A stretch of DNA of 45,256 nucleotides from Gnetum montanum (GCA_015680685.1 MNCI01010094.1:69699-114954), one strand, 5' to 3'. Positions 1 to 10,730 are shown, numbered from the stretch's first letter. Notes: generated from the letters alone by a model not told the origin. Numbers and translations are program-made.

Positions 1-302
1 CCTTCTACCCCTTCCTCGGTGGGCTCCCTTGCCAAAACGGGGGTGGAGCTGCCCCCATTGGAGGATTGGGTTACAGTGGCCTGAGGGGGACTTATGCCCA
101 ACATGTTGGATTTGATGCCAACTAGGCTTGTGGACCTGGGATCTTTCCCTATTGGGCCATAGGATGCTTGAACCTTTTCTCCTGACTTGGGGAAACTTGG
201 TCAACCTTCAAATAAGCTTGCTTGCATAAAGTAGACGTAGTTGAATATTGATTTGGGGACATGGTAGACCCTAAAAGAGGCCTACCAAAGGTGCTAGGCA
301 GG

Positions 303-1000
303 TCATTCATAAAAGTTCTTTCATGGAACTATAGGGGCCAAGGTACATCCTATAAAAGAAATACCTTGAAAGAGATTATGCGTACTAAGGACTGTGAGAT
401 TGTTTGTTTGCAGGAAACCAAGTTGCAGAGTGTAGAGTTGTTTCATCGTAGATGGGAGGGATGGAATATGTAGTTCATGCTGTGTTAGGGGCATGTGGGG
501 GGTCTGGTGATTTTGGCGAAGTCCCAAATGACCCTGATTGACTCCTCTTTGGAGCATTACTGTAAATTTGCCTTCAGCAACCATATGGTTGACTAACTTC
601 TATGGGGCCCAAGCCTGGGAACTTCGGCTGTAGGAATTGGGGAGGGTGGTGGTGCTGGTTCCTAACAAGCGGACTTGGCTTATTGTTGGTGACTTCAACC
701 AACATTTGCATCCTTGGGAGAAGTCAGGGACAGATTGCTTTGTGCCCTGAGGGGCCTAGAAGTTCTAGCATTTCCTAGTGATCCACTCTCTTGTTTACAT
801 GGAAATTGCGAATTGTAGGTTCATGTGGAGTAATATGAGACAAGTACAAGACCGAGTTCTCTCTAGGATCGATTGAATTTGGATTAGCATTGAGTTGCTA
901 TTGTGTTTTGATGTGCATGTTTTTGGTAACAAATGACAAATGTCAAATCATCATTCTATCCTTTTCTCACTTGGCACACCTTGTCGGGGGCCTCTTACTC
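303..1000 (+). pseudogene. LINE ORF2 endonuclease domain (APE-type), broken
   Basis: This would encode the apurinic-like endonuclease that nicks target DNA for target-primed reverse transcription. Near 306-420 the start SWNYRGQG and the box EIVCLQETKL are readable, the latter holding the metal-binding Glu of the family. Around 680-740 a shifted frame gives LIVGDFNQHLHPWEKSG, the GDFN motif. Around 860-880 SRID is visible. Near 940 the usual SDH motif reads SNHH, so the catalytic Asp is replaced. At least three frameshifts and several stops are needed to follow it, so it cannot make an active enzyme. The family assignment is firm; the exact limits are not. Confidence 0.85.
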
Positions 1001-1499
1001 CTATTCATTTTGAGGTCTCATGGTTGCTTAAGCCTTGGTTGCACCCCTTGGTCGAAGAGATTTGGGGGGATTATCAAGATGATAGTGGGGGACCCTTGGA
1101 ATTTTTTGTGGACAGTTTGTTGATGCTGAAGTTGGCTATCCACTCGCAAACCATGGTTGATAAATTTTTGTTTCAGACTTGCCAGGGTGGTCTCAAAGCC
1201 CAATTGAAGGAAATTCAATTAAGGCAGGAGTTGGGTGTCGATCTGCATGATGAGGAGGCGGATGTACTGGTGGCAATGATTGCAAATTTGTTGGCTTTGG
1301 GAAGGTGATCGACAAACACATTTCTTCTTTGCAGTGACTAAGTTGAGGGGCCAAAGTAAGCAGGTGCTTTGTCAGATTAAGAATGGTGCATCTGTGGAGG
1401 ACCCAGGTCAAGTGGCCCACCTGATGGGGGATTATTGGGGAAAGATTTTGGGGAAGCAACGAATGACATTGATCTTTGTTAGAGTGCCAAGGGTTTTGA

Positions 1500-2790
1500 A
1501 TGTGAAAGATAATAACCAGCTCTTGGCACCCTTTACCATGCAGGAATTACATAGTGCGATGGGTTCCATGAAAGGTGTTAAAGCTCAGGGAGTTCGTTGA
1601 TCTTCTAGGCCAAAACCTGCTTGATGCCTTTAATTTGATGCTAGCCAGAAAGTAGGTTAGATAAGAGATTAATTGTTCTAGAATTGTTTGTATACCCAAG
1701 TCGACAAACACATTTGAACTGGTCCACTTCATGCCCATTGGGGTTTGTAACGTCCTCATCTAAATTTGAATTTTCTCAATGATGCTGGTTTGAAGGTTGG
1801 TCTCTTCGTTGCCGAGAGTTGTGAGTGAGAATCAGGTTGGGTTTGTTCGAGGTTGCTACTTGCAGGACCAGATCATGCTTATGTAGGAAGTTTTTCACAC
1901 CTTGTGTCTTGCAAAGTTTCATTGCCTTTGCCTAAAGCTTGACATTACTAAGGTTTATGATACTGTTAGTTGGGAGGCTCTTTGTAATATTATGCAATAG
2001 AAAGGGTTTGTTTCGGCTTTCATTAGCCTTTGTATTCCCATTCAGGAATCTACCACTTTCTCTTTTGACATTGGGAGGCGATTATGGGGGTTCTTGTCTA
2101 CCGGGCAAGGGTTGAGACAAGGATACCTGCTGTCGACGTTGCTCTTCATAATTGCAATGGATCTCCTTAGATTATATTGCAAGGAGGCAGGGTTGCAAGG
2201 TTTGAAAATTGTGGGGGTGGAATGTCTCTTAGAACACTATGTTGACGATACCATGTTGCTGACCAAAGCAGGGGTCCCTTAGGTGTAGAGAATGAATTAG
2301 GTGCTGAAGCACTTGGTGTTTGAAATTGGACTAGAAATAAATTGGGGGAAGTCCTCGGCACACTACATCAATGTTGATCCCAGTGTGGGGGGTTGAGTCT
2401 CGCAGATTCTGGGTATTTTGCTTGGATCCCCTAAAGACTCCTACCTGGGGGTCCCTTTATTTCAATGGGGGAGGAAGTCTACATGAAACACACTTATTCA
2501 GAAATTGGAAACAAGAGTGGGATACTGGGTGAACTGCTTCCTTCCAAGGAAGGGAAGAGTTACTATTGCTTCAGGGGTGCTTTCAGCTATCAGACATTTC
2601 GTGGCCTGGATTATTGCGCCTCTGTAGGCGGTGGTTCATAAAATCAATAAGGTAATTTGAGATTTCGTTTGGTTGGTGGGTAGAGGGGGTAGCGAAATGC
2701 ACTTAATTTTATAGGACATTGTTGCGCAGCCTTGCGAGGCAAGGGGTCTTGGCGTTTTCAAATTTGAAGATGAGCTGTTAATGGGGTGCC
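1500..2790 (+). pseudogene. LINE ORF2 reverse transcriptase domain, broken
   Basis: This is the L1 reverse transcriptase core. Readable blocks in order are the region with KLDITKVYDTVSWE (motif A, about 1936-1977), GLRQGYLLSTLLFIIAMD (motif B, about 2109-2164), HYVDDTMLL (motif C, about 2236-2262, both catalytic Asp kept), then INWGKS and SYLGVPL in the thumb and connection region. The usual RQGDPLS reads RQGYLLS. Stops and shifts break it, for example before and after motif A and after 2280. It continues the endonuclease upstream and leads into the zinc-binding C-terminus. Confidence 0.9.
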
Positions 2791-2869
2791 AATGGCCAAT
2801 CAAATGACTTATGTAGCATGTTGCATAGTGGATTCAGATTATGACATGAAAATACAAATGCTGAGACGT

Positions 2870-3500
2870 GGGGCCACATGACTTAGAGTTCTAGAGGACA
2901 CTTCGCAGCCATGCACAATTTGCTATGGTGCAAGATTTGATGGGGGAGCCTCCCAAACAACTTATCAAGACCATATACCCATTGATGGAGGGTTGGAAAC
3001 AAATTTGGAAGGGGCACTTGCTAGAGGAGATTAAAGTCTTCATTTGTCTCATTGAACATAATGCTCTGCTAGTATGCACATTATTAAAACGATGAAGATT
3101 AAATATTAATGATGTGTGCCATTTTTGTGATGAAGGGCTTGAGATAGTACTACACTTTGTGTTACAATGCCCATACATAAAGGACATGTGGTAGGTGGTG
3201 GGTTTGCATGGGTCGATGCAGCTGATGGGAGACTCATGGGCGACACTTATTTTATGGGAAGCTTGGAAGATTTGTAATTGTGCCATTTTTAGACGACAAA
3301 ACATCTTGGTTTTGGTGTAGATTATCCACAGAGCTGAGTGTGCGTGGTAGGAACTCCTTTCGGTCATGGGTGTTATGTCGACCTTTGAGCCAACATGTGC
3401 AGTGTTTGGGGCTAATGTGCCATTGTGGCAATTAGTTGAGCATTGCGAGTGGGTTGTCCATCATTTCGTTTTTCATCTCTTTGACATTGGCTTTTGTTAA
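2870..3500 (+). pseudogene. LINE ORF2 C-terminal zinc-binding region (zf-RVT type)
   Basis: The C-terminus of the plant LINE ORF2. The block CHFCDEG followed by LHFVLQCPYIKDMW (about 3118-3192) gives the C-x2-C then H-x4-C pattern of the zf-RVT domain. Further on STFEPTCAVFGANVPLWQLV (about 3376-3435) resembles the linker found after this domain in the L1 pieces at 14992-15060 and 28200. The frame ends at a TAA at 3498-3500, after which comes the 3' UTR. This copy shows no recognisable 3' extension of the kind described for the other L1 family here. Confidence 0.75.
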
Positions 3501-3879
3501 TTGAATTCACACTTGAGGAAGGGGCTGATTCCTAATACCCCAATTTTGACTTACTTAGGTTTGGTTTGGGAGGAATGGCCTCTGAGGATGTGGTGATGGT
3601 GCCCTAGTTTTAGCCTGGATAGTTTACTGTTTTTTCACATGGTTGGGCTCCTTTTTTGGGGTTTTTGACTGCAGGGGAGATCTCCCCTATCTTTCGTATG
3701 TTGTAAATCTTCATGTACAGTTTCTACTTTTCAGTAATATATCCTGAACATTATCTCGAAAAAAAAAAAAAAACAATTCAGCTCATTTCAAGACTATCCA
3801 AATGGTATTGAATGGTATCAAAAAGTATTGAAAAAGTGTCAAATTGGGCTCCAATGGCTGAAATAGGTCAAAAACAACA

Positions 3880-4320
3880 AAATTGACAAACCACAACCTG
3901 ACCATGACGTAATCATGACCTAGCCACTACTTGTGGTTTACACAAAATTGCAACTGGTAGAAACTAAGAACAAAAATGACATTTTTACCCTAGCCATGAC
4001 CAGACCACGACTTGATCACAACCTAACTACAAGATCACAACCTAACTACAACCCATGGTTGATCCCAAATGGCTCAGAATGACAAAAATGGCTCAAAAGG
4101 CTGGACCATGACTCGACCATGACTTGTGGTGTCTTCATGGTGTTGCAAGTTTTTAGATCAGAGACTCAAAAATGCCTTTAGAAGTGTTTTGGTTGACCAC
4201 AACCTCACCACAACCTGTGGTGGGAGATCAAGACCTAACTACAACTCATTGTTAGTGCCACCAGTTTCACCACAACCTGTGGGTAACTCGTGGTTTCGGT
4301 GCAAATTCCACAAAGGTCAA
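3880..4320. repeat. Degenerate short-period repeats (CCACAACCTGA / CCATGACTTGA)
   Basis: Variants of a 10-11 base unit, roughly ccacaacctga or ccatgacttga, recur more than fifteen times, singly or in short runs, for example around 3892-3925, 3999-4045, 4104-4130, 4197-4222 and 4268-4282. Several neighbours are complementary, for example accacaacctgtggt, so the tract could form small hairpins. It has no coding signal. Confidence 0.6.
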
Positions 4321-4563
4321 GTTTTGATGTGAAACAACTCCAAAACATTTGTAGATTGACAGGGTCCTTGGCAAGCCGTCGAGGGTGACCTGGTGATTAG
4401 CTATGTACCTTTGAATTGAGTGGAAACACCTGAAAACAGTTGAAAGCCTGACAAAAGTATCAAAACCTTAGGAAAATAAGAAAAACTCAGAAAATGATGG
4501 AAACTTGGAATTTGGCAAAACTGACAATACCCATCTAAACATGAGACAATACAATAATTTCAG

Positions 4564-4638
4564 CATCCACGAAAGGCTTACGCATAATACCAGTGCCCAA
4601 ATTTATCAAATTTCATCATCCACGAAAGGCTTACGCAT
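4564..4638 (+). repeat. 22-bp direct repeat pair
   Basis: The 22 bases beginning catccacgaaaggcttac occur identically at 4564-4585 and 4617-4638, 53 bases apart. The flanks also share aatttca and aaatttatc blocks, which suggests a local tandem duplication. Confidence 0.75.
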
Positions 4639-5776
4639 GAATTTCAGCAAATTTATCATTGGAAAAGAGCATAAAAATCTGTCGGAATGGTATCTGCAAA
4701 ACAAGACCCAGCCCAAACAATAATTGTATATGAATCATAAAATTTCTGCAAAATCCAAACTACACCGAATATGGACAAAGCCTATAACTAGAAAATATAT
4801 GAGAAAATGCCAAGATGACTCATTCGAAGAGCAAGAAGCATTAAATTGAGAAGGAAGTATATGAAATCAGCCACACATGAATGAACTACGTGCACAACGA
4901 ACCAACAACACTTACAATACCACCATGAGACTTCAACCCAACAAGGCTTCTGTGTCGTGCAGTGGTTGCCAAAGTGCCCAAAAGAATGGAGTGTGGGGTT
5001 TTTAAATAGAAAAGCTCTCAAGATTCTAGATATAGAAACTATAATCCTAATCCTAAACATAAGGATAAGAAATTTAATTCTAAGCTCACATCTCATAAGT
5101 GATAAAAATATTCAATAAAATCTTTTTATAAAAATCTGCACAAAACCAATATATAAAGTACGACACCCACAGAACCTGAGCATGTAATTCACATGTCAAA
5201 CATGCCTGATCGATAGGTAGCTTGAAAGCCTACTAAACTCAACCACCGTGTTAGTGCACATCAGCTGAATATAAAATAATGCATAATAAAATATACATGA
5301 ACATTATATATAATGTTGAAAATCCAAACTAGCGCAACAAATAAGCATCACCAAGGTGACCAGTCACCACCTACTTTGCATGCTGACACAAATCAAGTCG
5401 GCCCTTCATAAAAATTATAAATAATTTATAACACGTATTTTTTCTGGAAGAAAAACACTAATTCCAATGTGATCATTGCTGGAATTAATGTTGTGATGTT
5501 CAATTTCTGAATATCTACCCCAAAAATGGAATTATTGTTATTAATGTGAATTGCTGCTATTATTTTGATGACAGTTAATACAATGGCCACTGCTTTTTAA
5601 TCATTCTTCTTGCACGTCATGGAGGGTTCATTTATTTTAATTATCTAAACCTAAGCACTCATATTTTATTTTAGTTTTTCCTTACTACTTTGCTTTCTTT
5701 TAAATAAAGCTAAGCTATTTATTTCTTGTTGTTCATTGTGCCAATTATTTAGTTTCAAGGGTAAGGAAGAAATCTC

Positions 5777-5820
5777 TTTTTTTTTTTTCCAGAAAAATTC
5801 GGGTTATATTGATCTGAAAA
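5777..5820 (-). mobile_element. Possible LINE 3' end remnant
   Basis: A run of 12 T is followed by ccagaaaaattcgggttat. This resembles the inverted L1 3' end at 24063 (T run, ggaaaacatttgggttac). Only about 45 bases are recognisable, so this is weak. Confidence 0.3.
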
Positions 5821-6004
5821 ACCATTTACATCAGTTATCTTGAAGATGTGTTCAAACTAGATGATTACTGGGCACATTTGATATACTCTAAAAATATTCA
5901 TGATGATGTTTTACATACAAATCGATCAGTTTATCAGATTTTCTCAATCTAAATAGACATTCTAAAATTTCATTTTCACACACACACATATATTTATTAT
6001 ACAG

Positions 6005-6147
6005 GTTTTGCTTCGTTATGGAAGTAGAGAACAACAAATCAGATGGCTTGTTCCTCTATTGGAAGGGAAAATTCGTTCTGGGTTTGCAATGACAGAGCCT
6101 CAGGTAGCATCCTCTGATGCCACCAACATCGAATGCTCTATTGAACG
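6005..6147 (+). CDS. IBR3: IBR3-type acyl-CoA dehydrogenase, exon A (first exon in window)
   Basis: 143 bp, entered after ...ttattatacag and left at the donor gtacta. It encodes [20 protein letters not shown] and then [20 protein letters not shown], ending in NIECSIE plus two bases of an Arg codon. The AMTEPxxASSDATN block is the flavin and substrate contact loop typical of acyl-CoA dehydrogenases of the ACAD10/11 group, which oxidise acyl-CoA at the alpha-beta bond with FAD. The reading frame is open throughout, unlike all neighbouring DNA. The protein continues upstream in exons outside the window, because this exon starts mid-domain. Its last two bases (cg) combine with the first base of the exon at 28986 to give Arg. 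Confidence 0.9.
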
Positions 6148-7248
6148 GTACTACTTATGTTTGATAGCTTAGCATGTTCTAGAAGCATTTAATGCGAACA
6201 ATATATCTTTAATACTTGTTTTTGATGTATCTTTAAGAATGCATCACACCTTAATACCGTATTCATATCTAATATGGGTGTACCGGCTGAGTGGTTGAGC
6301 AATATGCCGAAACATTGTAGATGAGGAGGAATGCTTTCCGCAGTTCTGCCTAATGCTTTGGTAGCCTTGAGCTTTTGCTTTCAGAAACAGATTTTAAAAA
6401 TTGAAAATATGAAAGATAATTATTTATTGATAATTTTTAAAATCTGTTCAGAAAGGAAAGAAAAAAACAACATAAATGATAAAATTTAAAAAACTCAAAT
6501 TAATAAAGAAAGAAGGCCAACATTGAAATGTTAGATGAGAAAAGTGATAAAATCTATAACCATTAAAGTAATGATTAGGGGAAACAGCAAAATAATAAGG
6601 AATTGTAATGTTAGTGTCCTTTTGACAGTGTATTCCTCTTGATAGCTTATTGATCTTGTCTTTCTTCTATAGTATCAAACGTTTCAATACATCCACCTAT
6701 TGGTAATGATATTTTTATTTCATTGCCCTGTAAGTGATATCTTGTTCTATATAAATAATGTTAATGTATTTCCAGTAACATACAAAGAATACTAAAGTCA
6801 TGCATTATTTTGCAATTTTTCATCACATTTACATTAGGCAGCAGCAGACACGTTTCCAAAATATTCCTTGAACCCTAACTTAGTTTGAGAAGCCATCCCA
6901 AGATTTGAACATCCTTATATTTCTTTACCATGAGATTGATACTTGGTTATTTTTGTCAAATGTGTCAGATTCTCTCACACAGTTACCATGCTTGATGCTT
7001 GGAAAATGAAAAGCAGGAGACCTAGCTCTCTATAAATACTGAAATCATCTACACATTATATAAAGAAATAATTTGAACAAATATAGAACTAAAACTGAAT
7101 GTTTTGATTACAGTGTAGAACTTTTGGATTTATTGGAAAGATTTCAGTTTGAGCCACATTTCTTTAGTAAAATGTATTTATATATCAACATTAACCATTG
7201 GGATTGAACCTTTGACAACATGCAACTCATGAATTCTACCAACAACTA
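6148..7248 (+). other. Intron sequence, nothing recognised
   Basis: AT-rich DNA without open frames of note. A tRNA A-box-like stretch near 6284-6300 lacks a partner B box. I see no gene or element ends here. Confidence 0.5.
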
Positions 7249-7278
7249 CATCATCATCATCATCCTCATCCTCATCTT
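7249..7278. repeat. Simple repeat (CAT/CCT)n, RTE 3' tail
   Basis: Thirty bases of catcatcat followed by cctcat units. It is the complement of the 3'-terminal short repeat of the adjoining RTE remnant. Confidence 0.85.
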
Positions 7279-8280
7279 AGCCTTATCCCAATTACATGGA
7301 GTTGGCTATATGGGTTCTTTTACACCATGCTTCTAAATCTTGGATGTCTTTCTTAATGTAAGCAAAACAAGTATGTTTTGGTTTATCTCTTTGTTGATTC
7401 CCTTGAACTTTAATAAAGCAACCTTTTGTAATAGAAACTTTCTCTGATCTTCTTAATACATGGCCAAACTATGTAAGATGACTTTTCTTAATTTTCTTAT
7501 CTATGGGAACTACTCCCAAACTTCCCCTAATAAGATAAAGTTGTTGATTCGATCTTTCCTAGTCATGCCCAATATCCACCCTAGCATATGCATCTCTACA
7601 AGATGCATGTGTTGCACCTAATATTTTTTGATAGGTCACTATTGCACATCATAAAGAATTGCAGGTTTGATAGTTATTTTGTAGAACTTTCCCTTACAAG
7701 CTGGCAAGGATTCTTTTGCCACAAAGAACACCACTAGCTTCTTGCTATTTCCTCCATCTTGCTTCCATTTTGTTTGTTATATCATTGTTAATGTCACCAT
7801 CTACTTGAACCAAAGACCTTGAGTAGTTGAATTGCTTACATTGGGCAATTTCTTGGTTTTAGATTCTAAACTTCATTTCTTCATTGCTTGCTTTTCCACT
7901 AAATATGCACTCTATGTATTTCACTTTTCTTCTATTAATCCTCAACCCTGCGTACTCTAGAGTCTGTCATAAGTCTCCATTTTTATAGCTAGGACTTCCT
8001 TAGATACATGCATCAAAAGAATTTTATCAGCAAAGAGCATACATCAAGGGATATCATCTTGTATATCTTTGGTTAACTCATCCATACTAATGGCAAACAA
8101 ATAAGGGCTTAAAGTAGCTACTTGGTCGAACTTGACCTTCACAAGAAAGTTTGAAGTCTCTCCACAGATAGTGGAAACTCAAGTTGTTACTGCCTCATAC
8201 ATGTCTTGAATAGCCTTTATGTATTGAATAAGATTGTCCTTCCTCATTAATTCTCATCCATTAATATCTCAGGCAACTCT
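7249..8280 (-). mobile_element. RTE-clade LINE remnant, 3' half with short-repeat tail
   Basis: Read on the - strand this is the 3' part of an RTE-type non-LTR retrotransposon. Readable blocks in order are IQYIKAIQDMYEAVTT, then ATLSPYLFAISMDELTKDIQ (motif B region), CMLFADKILLM (motif C, normally FADDIVL, second Asp changed to Lys), then GKFYKITIKPAILYD and MHMLGWILGMTRKDRI, all typical of plant RTE reverse transcriptases. It ends after a stretch like attgggataaggct in a run of GATGAT/GATGAG units (7249-7278), the usual RTE tail, rather than in poly(A). Stops are frequent and it is dead. The 5' end abuts an L1 tail at 8281. Confidence 0.85.
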
Positions 8281-8400
8281 ATTTTTTTTTTTTTGAGTAA
8301 ATGTTCGGGATAACATTACTAAAAATAAAATACAAGAAAAATTACAAAATTTGGGTCAACGACATTGACCTAGATGGGAGGCCTCAAGCCTCAATTGGTT
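8281..8400 (-). mobile_element. L1 3' tail fragment, 5'-truncated
   Basis: A T run at about 8283-8294 followed by gagtaaatgttcgggataac is the complement of an L1 3' end. It matches the end of the L1 at 3735-3773 (tgaacattatctcg then A run) with few changes. The left-hand T run marks the 3' terminus. The other end is unclear and is placed near 8400 by loss of similarity. No coding part remains. Confidence 0.65.
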
Positions 8401-8762
8401 GTGATATTTGAGCACCAGACACTAAAAGAATAACTTTGAACTACAACTTTATTCATTAAGCCATTCTGCAATGCTACTTGTGTTAGAATATAAAGCAATG
8501 CCAACAATATTAGCCACTAGGCTTTTCTAGAAGCTTTTAGGCAATTGGATAATATGTTTAGGTTCAGTTAATCTTTGGTTAGCTTGAAAGTATTTACATT
8601 TATAAATTGAGATGAAATGTAATGAAAATTGTGATTGCTTGAGTGTTTGCCATGATTTGGTAGGGGCTCGAGACTTACTTTCAGTTCCTTGTCTTTCATA
8701 ATGCCTTTAGATGAGTGGTTGGCTTTGTTTCTATTGCATTAATTTGTTTTTGTTTTGTTTTC
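8401..8762 (+). other. Intron sequence, nothing recognised
   Basis: AT-rich DNA between two inverted L1 ends. No open frame or repeat structure seen. Confidence 0.5.
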
Positions 8763-8881
8763 TTTTTTTTCTTTTTGAGGAATGTTCAAGTATTTATATT
8801 AGTGCAAAAGATATGTACATCCAAAATGGAAGAACTACTCCCACAACCACTCCCCAGAAACGACAGAAATAAGAATTGAGC

Positions 8882-9427
8882 CTAGTAGGCAAAAGCCAAG
8901 AACCACATTAATCCAAGAACCGATCCTCCCAAAGGACTCCAAGAAGCAATAGGGGAAATATCATCCCCATGGACAAGATAGGAAAATAGACAAAAGGTGG
9001 GAATGGACCCCACCAAAACCTTGAACACAATTCCAACAAGTAGAAAGAGGGGCCTTGCTAGTGGTCCATACAATTGTCTTGGCAGCTTGGTGAATGGGCA
9101 TATAGCCCGTTCTTGCGAGTGGATCACATCTAAAATTGCTCGATGCTTCTTTGTGTCCATGAATGCCATCGCTTGTTGAAACTCCTTGTACTCTTCCTCC
9201 CTTTGGCGGTGCTTAGCCTCATTTCTCGATCTGTCAAGGTGTAACTTGGCAGAGGTTCTCCTAATGAATCTACGTAAAGCAATCCAAGATGTGTTGTGGT
9301 TTATGTTCATGACCACGTAGGGGCATTTTCGATTTTGGAACCATCTACACGTCCTCATGGGTGATGTCTTGCTATCACTATAGTTGTTCCTTCTCCAAGC
9401 AATTTGTCTTCTTCTATTCCTCTTCAA
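8882..9427 (-). pseudogene. 3' extension of the L1 family: basic C-terminal module (intact frame)
   Basis: An uninterrupted 181-codon frame, the longest surviving piece of the 3' extension. It reads CRWFQNRKCPYVVMNINHNT then WIALRRFIRRTSAKLHLDRS, followed by KHRQREEEYKEFQQAMAFMD and AILDVIHSQERA. The block corresponds to the piece at 27070-26860 (CRWLHKGKHPYMIMNVNHNT, KLHLDGTTNADKF, QREEKYKDFQ) and to 16119-16327 (CPYEVMEI, HIRRIATRFHLNKA). It is rich in Arg, Lys and Glu. The last 40 residues are hydrophobic and not conserved, so the original stop may lie earlier. I do not recognise a known domain; nucleic-acid binding is only a guess from charge. It is not a host gene, since its relatives are repeats. 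Confidence 0.7.
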
Positions 9428-10175
9428 CCTTGTTTCTGATAGTGGCCTCTCTCAGATCCTTGCATCTTTGTTATCTTTTTTGATAGCTGAATTTTGTTCC
9501 CTTTTGTGCCACTTACCTTACCACTATGCCCTCTCCTCAGCACAAACAATAGCAACAACAACTTCTTTTGTGGCTTGAGCCAACTCCTCTTCAAATTTTT
9601 CTTGGCACTTCTATCGCATGTGTTCCTCCACAAGTGCATGATCAGCCACCCCCGTCCCCAACCCACCTCCCAAGAGCACCAGTGTTAGGAGGGCAAAAGT
9701 AGAGGCCTCTAAGCTCAATCACCGCCTTGTATAGACAATTGTGCCTAGGGTGGGTTGGGACTGCAAATGCACTACTAGCGTTGTTGCCTTCTAGAGGGCA
9801 AGAATGAGACTTGAATGTTGGCCTCTCTGTTGATACCACAAGGAAGCAAGGAAGAATTTTAGGAGATTCACTCTGCAACCAAGCCTTAGGCATTTGAGAA
9901 AAGCAAAGTGTGCACCTTGTAATTTCCACATGTTGCTTGATTGAATGAAGAAACAATCGATCAATTTAGCAGTGTCCTGCCAAAGTGATGGTAGGGCTGA
10001 TTTAGGAACCTAGCCACTTCCAGTTTTTGGATCCAGTTTTTGGAATCGGCTCCTGGAAGAAACCCTATGTGTCCTGGAGACCCCTTCTTGTGGGAAGAAT
10101 GACCTCACCATCTACCAAGATGGCCAAATAATGGGAGATAGCCTCTTCAGTTAGTGTGATTTGCACACCTTGAAA
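9428..10175 (-). pseudogene. 3' extension of the L1 family: LTEE/DGEV module and coiled coil, broken
   Basis: From 10170 down, the - strand reads VQITLTEEAISHYLAILVDG then EVILPTRRGLQDT, a stop, GFFQEPIPKTG, and in a shifted frame VPKSALPSLWQDTAKLIDRF. The + strand copy gives IKLTEEDIAKYLGIMIGAEI, VLPSGQGLQDVESFFQGTIL and VPKFALL; the copy at 28010-27660 gives ITLTKEAFGDYHGVLVDGEV, VLPIGRILQDAKGFFDGPIL and DVAELIDHFFV. About 9650-9500 is Glu/Lys-rich and looks like a coiled coil (CQEKFEEELAQATKE). The LTEE part faintly resembles plant transposon capsid-like or 'putative plant transposon protein' regions, but I cannot confirm that. Confidence 0.65.
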
Positions 10176-10375
10176 ACTAGTTGAGTCATTCCTCCAATGC
10201 TGAAAAAGGCATCATTAGCAACTCTAGGTCCCCTTTCAACAATGATAGGAGTTCAAGCCACTCAACATGCAAAACAAGACCCCATAAACCTTGATTCTCC
10301 CGGTATCCAGCACATGTGGGCTTGTACATAGAGATGATCCCCATTGCATCTATAGCTTCTTACCATAGTTGCACA

Positions 10376-10730
10376 CTAAGCATTGCAATTTGTGCCTTGA
10401 AGGAGAGAGGGGAGTAGTTCAAACTGAAAAATATGTGTGTTTCGTGCCCTCCATAAACACAACAAAGTTGGCATAGCTTTTGAATCCCTGTCGAGAGAGA
10501 GCGGAGTTCTCAACACTGCAACCTCCCAAATAGCCTTGGAGAATGCACATTGATAGATGAAATGATGAGTTGTTTTGGGCACCTCTGCACAGAGTAGACA
10601 AGTGTCAGGAATATTCAGGGCTCTCACATAAAATGGAGCGAAGCGGTAGCGCTGAGTGCAACACCAGCTAAATGAACAGTTTTATTTTTCCAGCAGAAGT
10701 GGGGTGTGGGCCCACAGCTTTTTGTTGATA
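10376..10730 (-). pseudogene. LINE ORF2 zinc-binding C-terminus (zf-RVT)
   Basis: The - strand reads SAGKIKLFI, a stop, then LVLH in one frame. After a shift it gives NIPDTCLLCAEVPKTTHHFI and YQCAFSKAIW. This is the zf-RVT pattern C-x2-C then H-x4-C at the end of plant LINE ORF2. The part after 10400 (LWRARNTHIF) matches the conserved W..RN..IF box of these proteins. It lies directly upstream, on the - strand, of the 3' extension modules. Confidence 0.8.

Larger units (their letters stand above)
1..3773 (+). mobile_element. L1-clade LINE (non-LTR retrotransposon), degenerate, 3' end complete
   Basis: An old L1-type LINE whose 5' part lies outside the window. In order it has an APE-like endonuclease (about 303-1000), a reverse transcriptase with connection region (about 1500-2790), a C-terminal zinc-binding region (about 2870-3500), a 3' UTR of about 260 bp, and a 15-A tail at 3759-3773. 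Frames are broken by many stops and shifts, so it is a dead copy. It lies in an intron of the host acyl-CoA dehydrogenase gene, in the same orientation as the gene. The first 260 bases may be the end of ORF1 or the inter-ORF region; I see no clear domain there. The 3' terminus (cctgaacattatctcgaaa) resembles the 3' ends of the other L1 pieces in this window. Confidence 0.9.
3774..6004 (+). other. Intron sequence without recognised gene
   Basis: Intronic DNA between the L1 poly(A) and the first visible exon. It holds degenerate short repeats (3880-4320), a 22-bp direct repeat pair (4564-4638), a possible LINE 3' end on the - strand at 5777-5820, and a short CA run near 5978. The stretch 4700-5460 has the AT-rich look of an LTR, but I cannot find its ends. 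No exon of the host gene is visible here; the preceding exon must lie upstream of base 1. Confidence 0.6.

Noticed and set aside
4788-5096. 102-codon - strand frame
   Set aside because: Low complexity in AT-rich intron DNA, no recognisable motif, no supporting context.
6281-6300. tRNA A-box-like sequence (taccggctgagtggttgagc)
   Set aside because: No B box (ggttcgaatcc type) or cloverleaf follows within 80 bases, so neither a tRNA nor a SINE can be supported.
8882-9427. 181-codon open frame considered as a host gene
   Set aside because: Related sequence occurs at 26860-27070 and 16119-16327 as part of L1 pieces, so it is transposon-derived.
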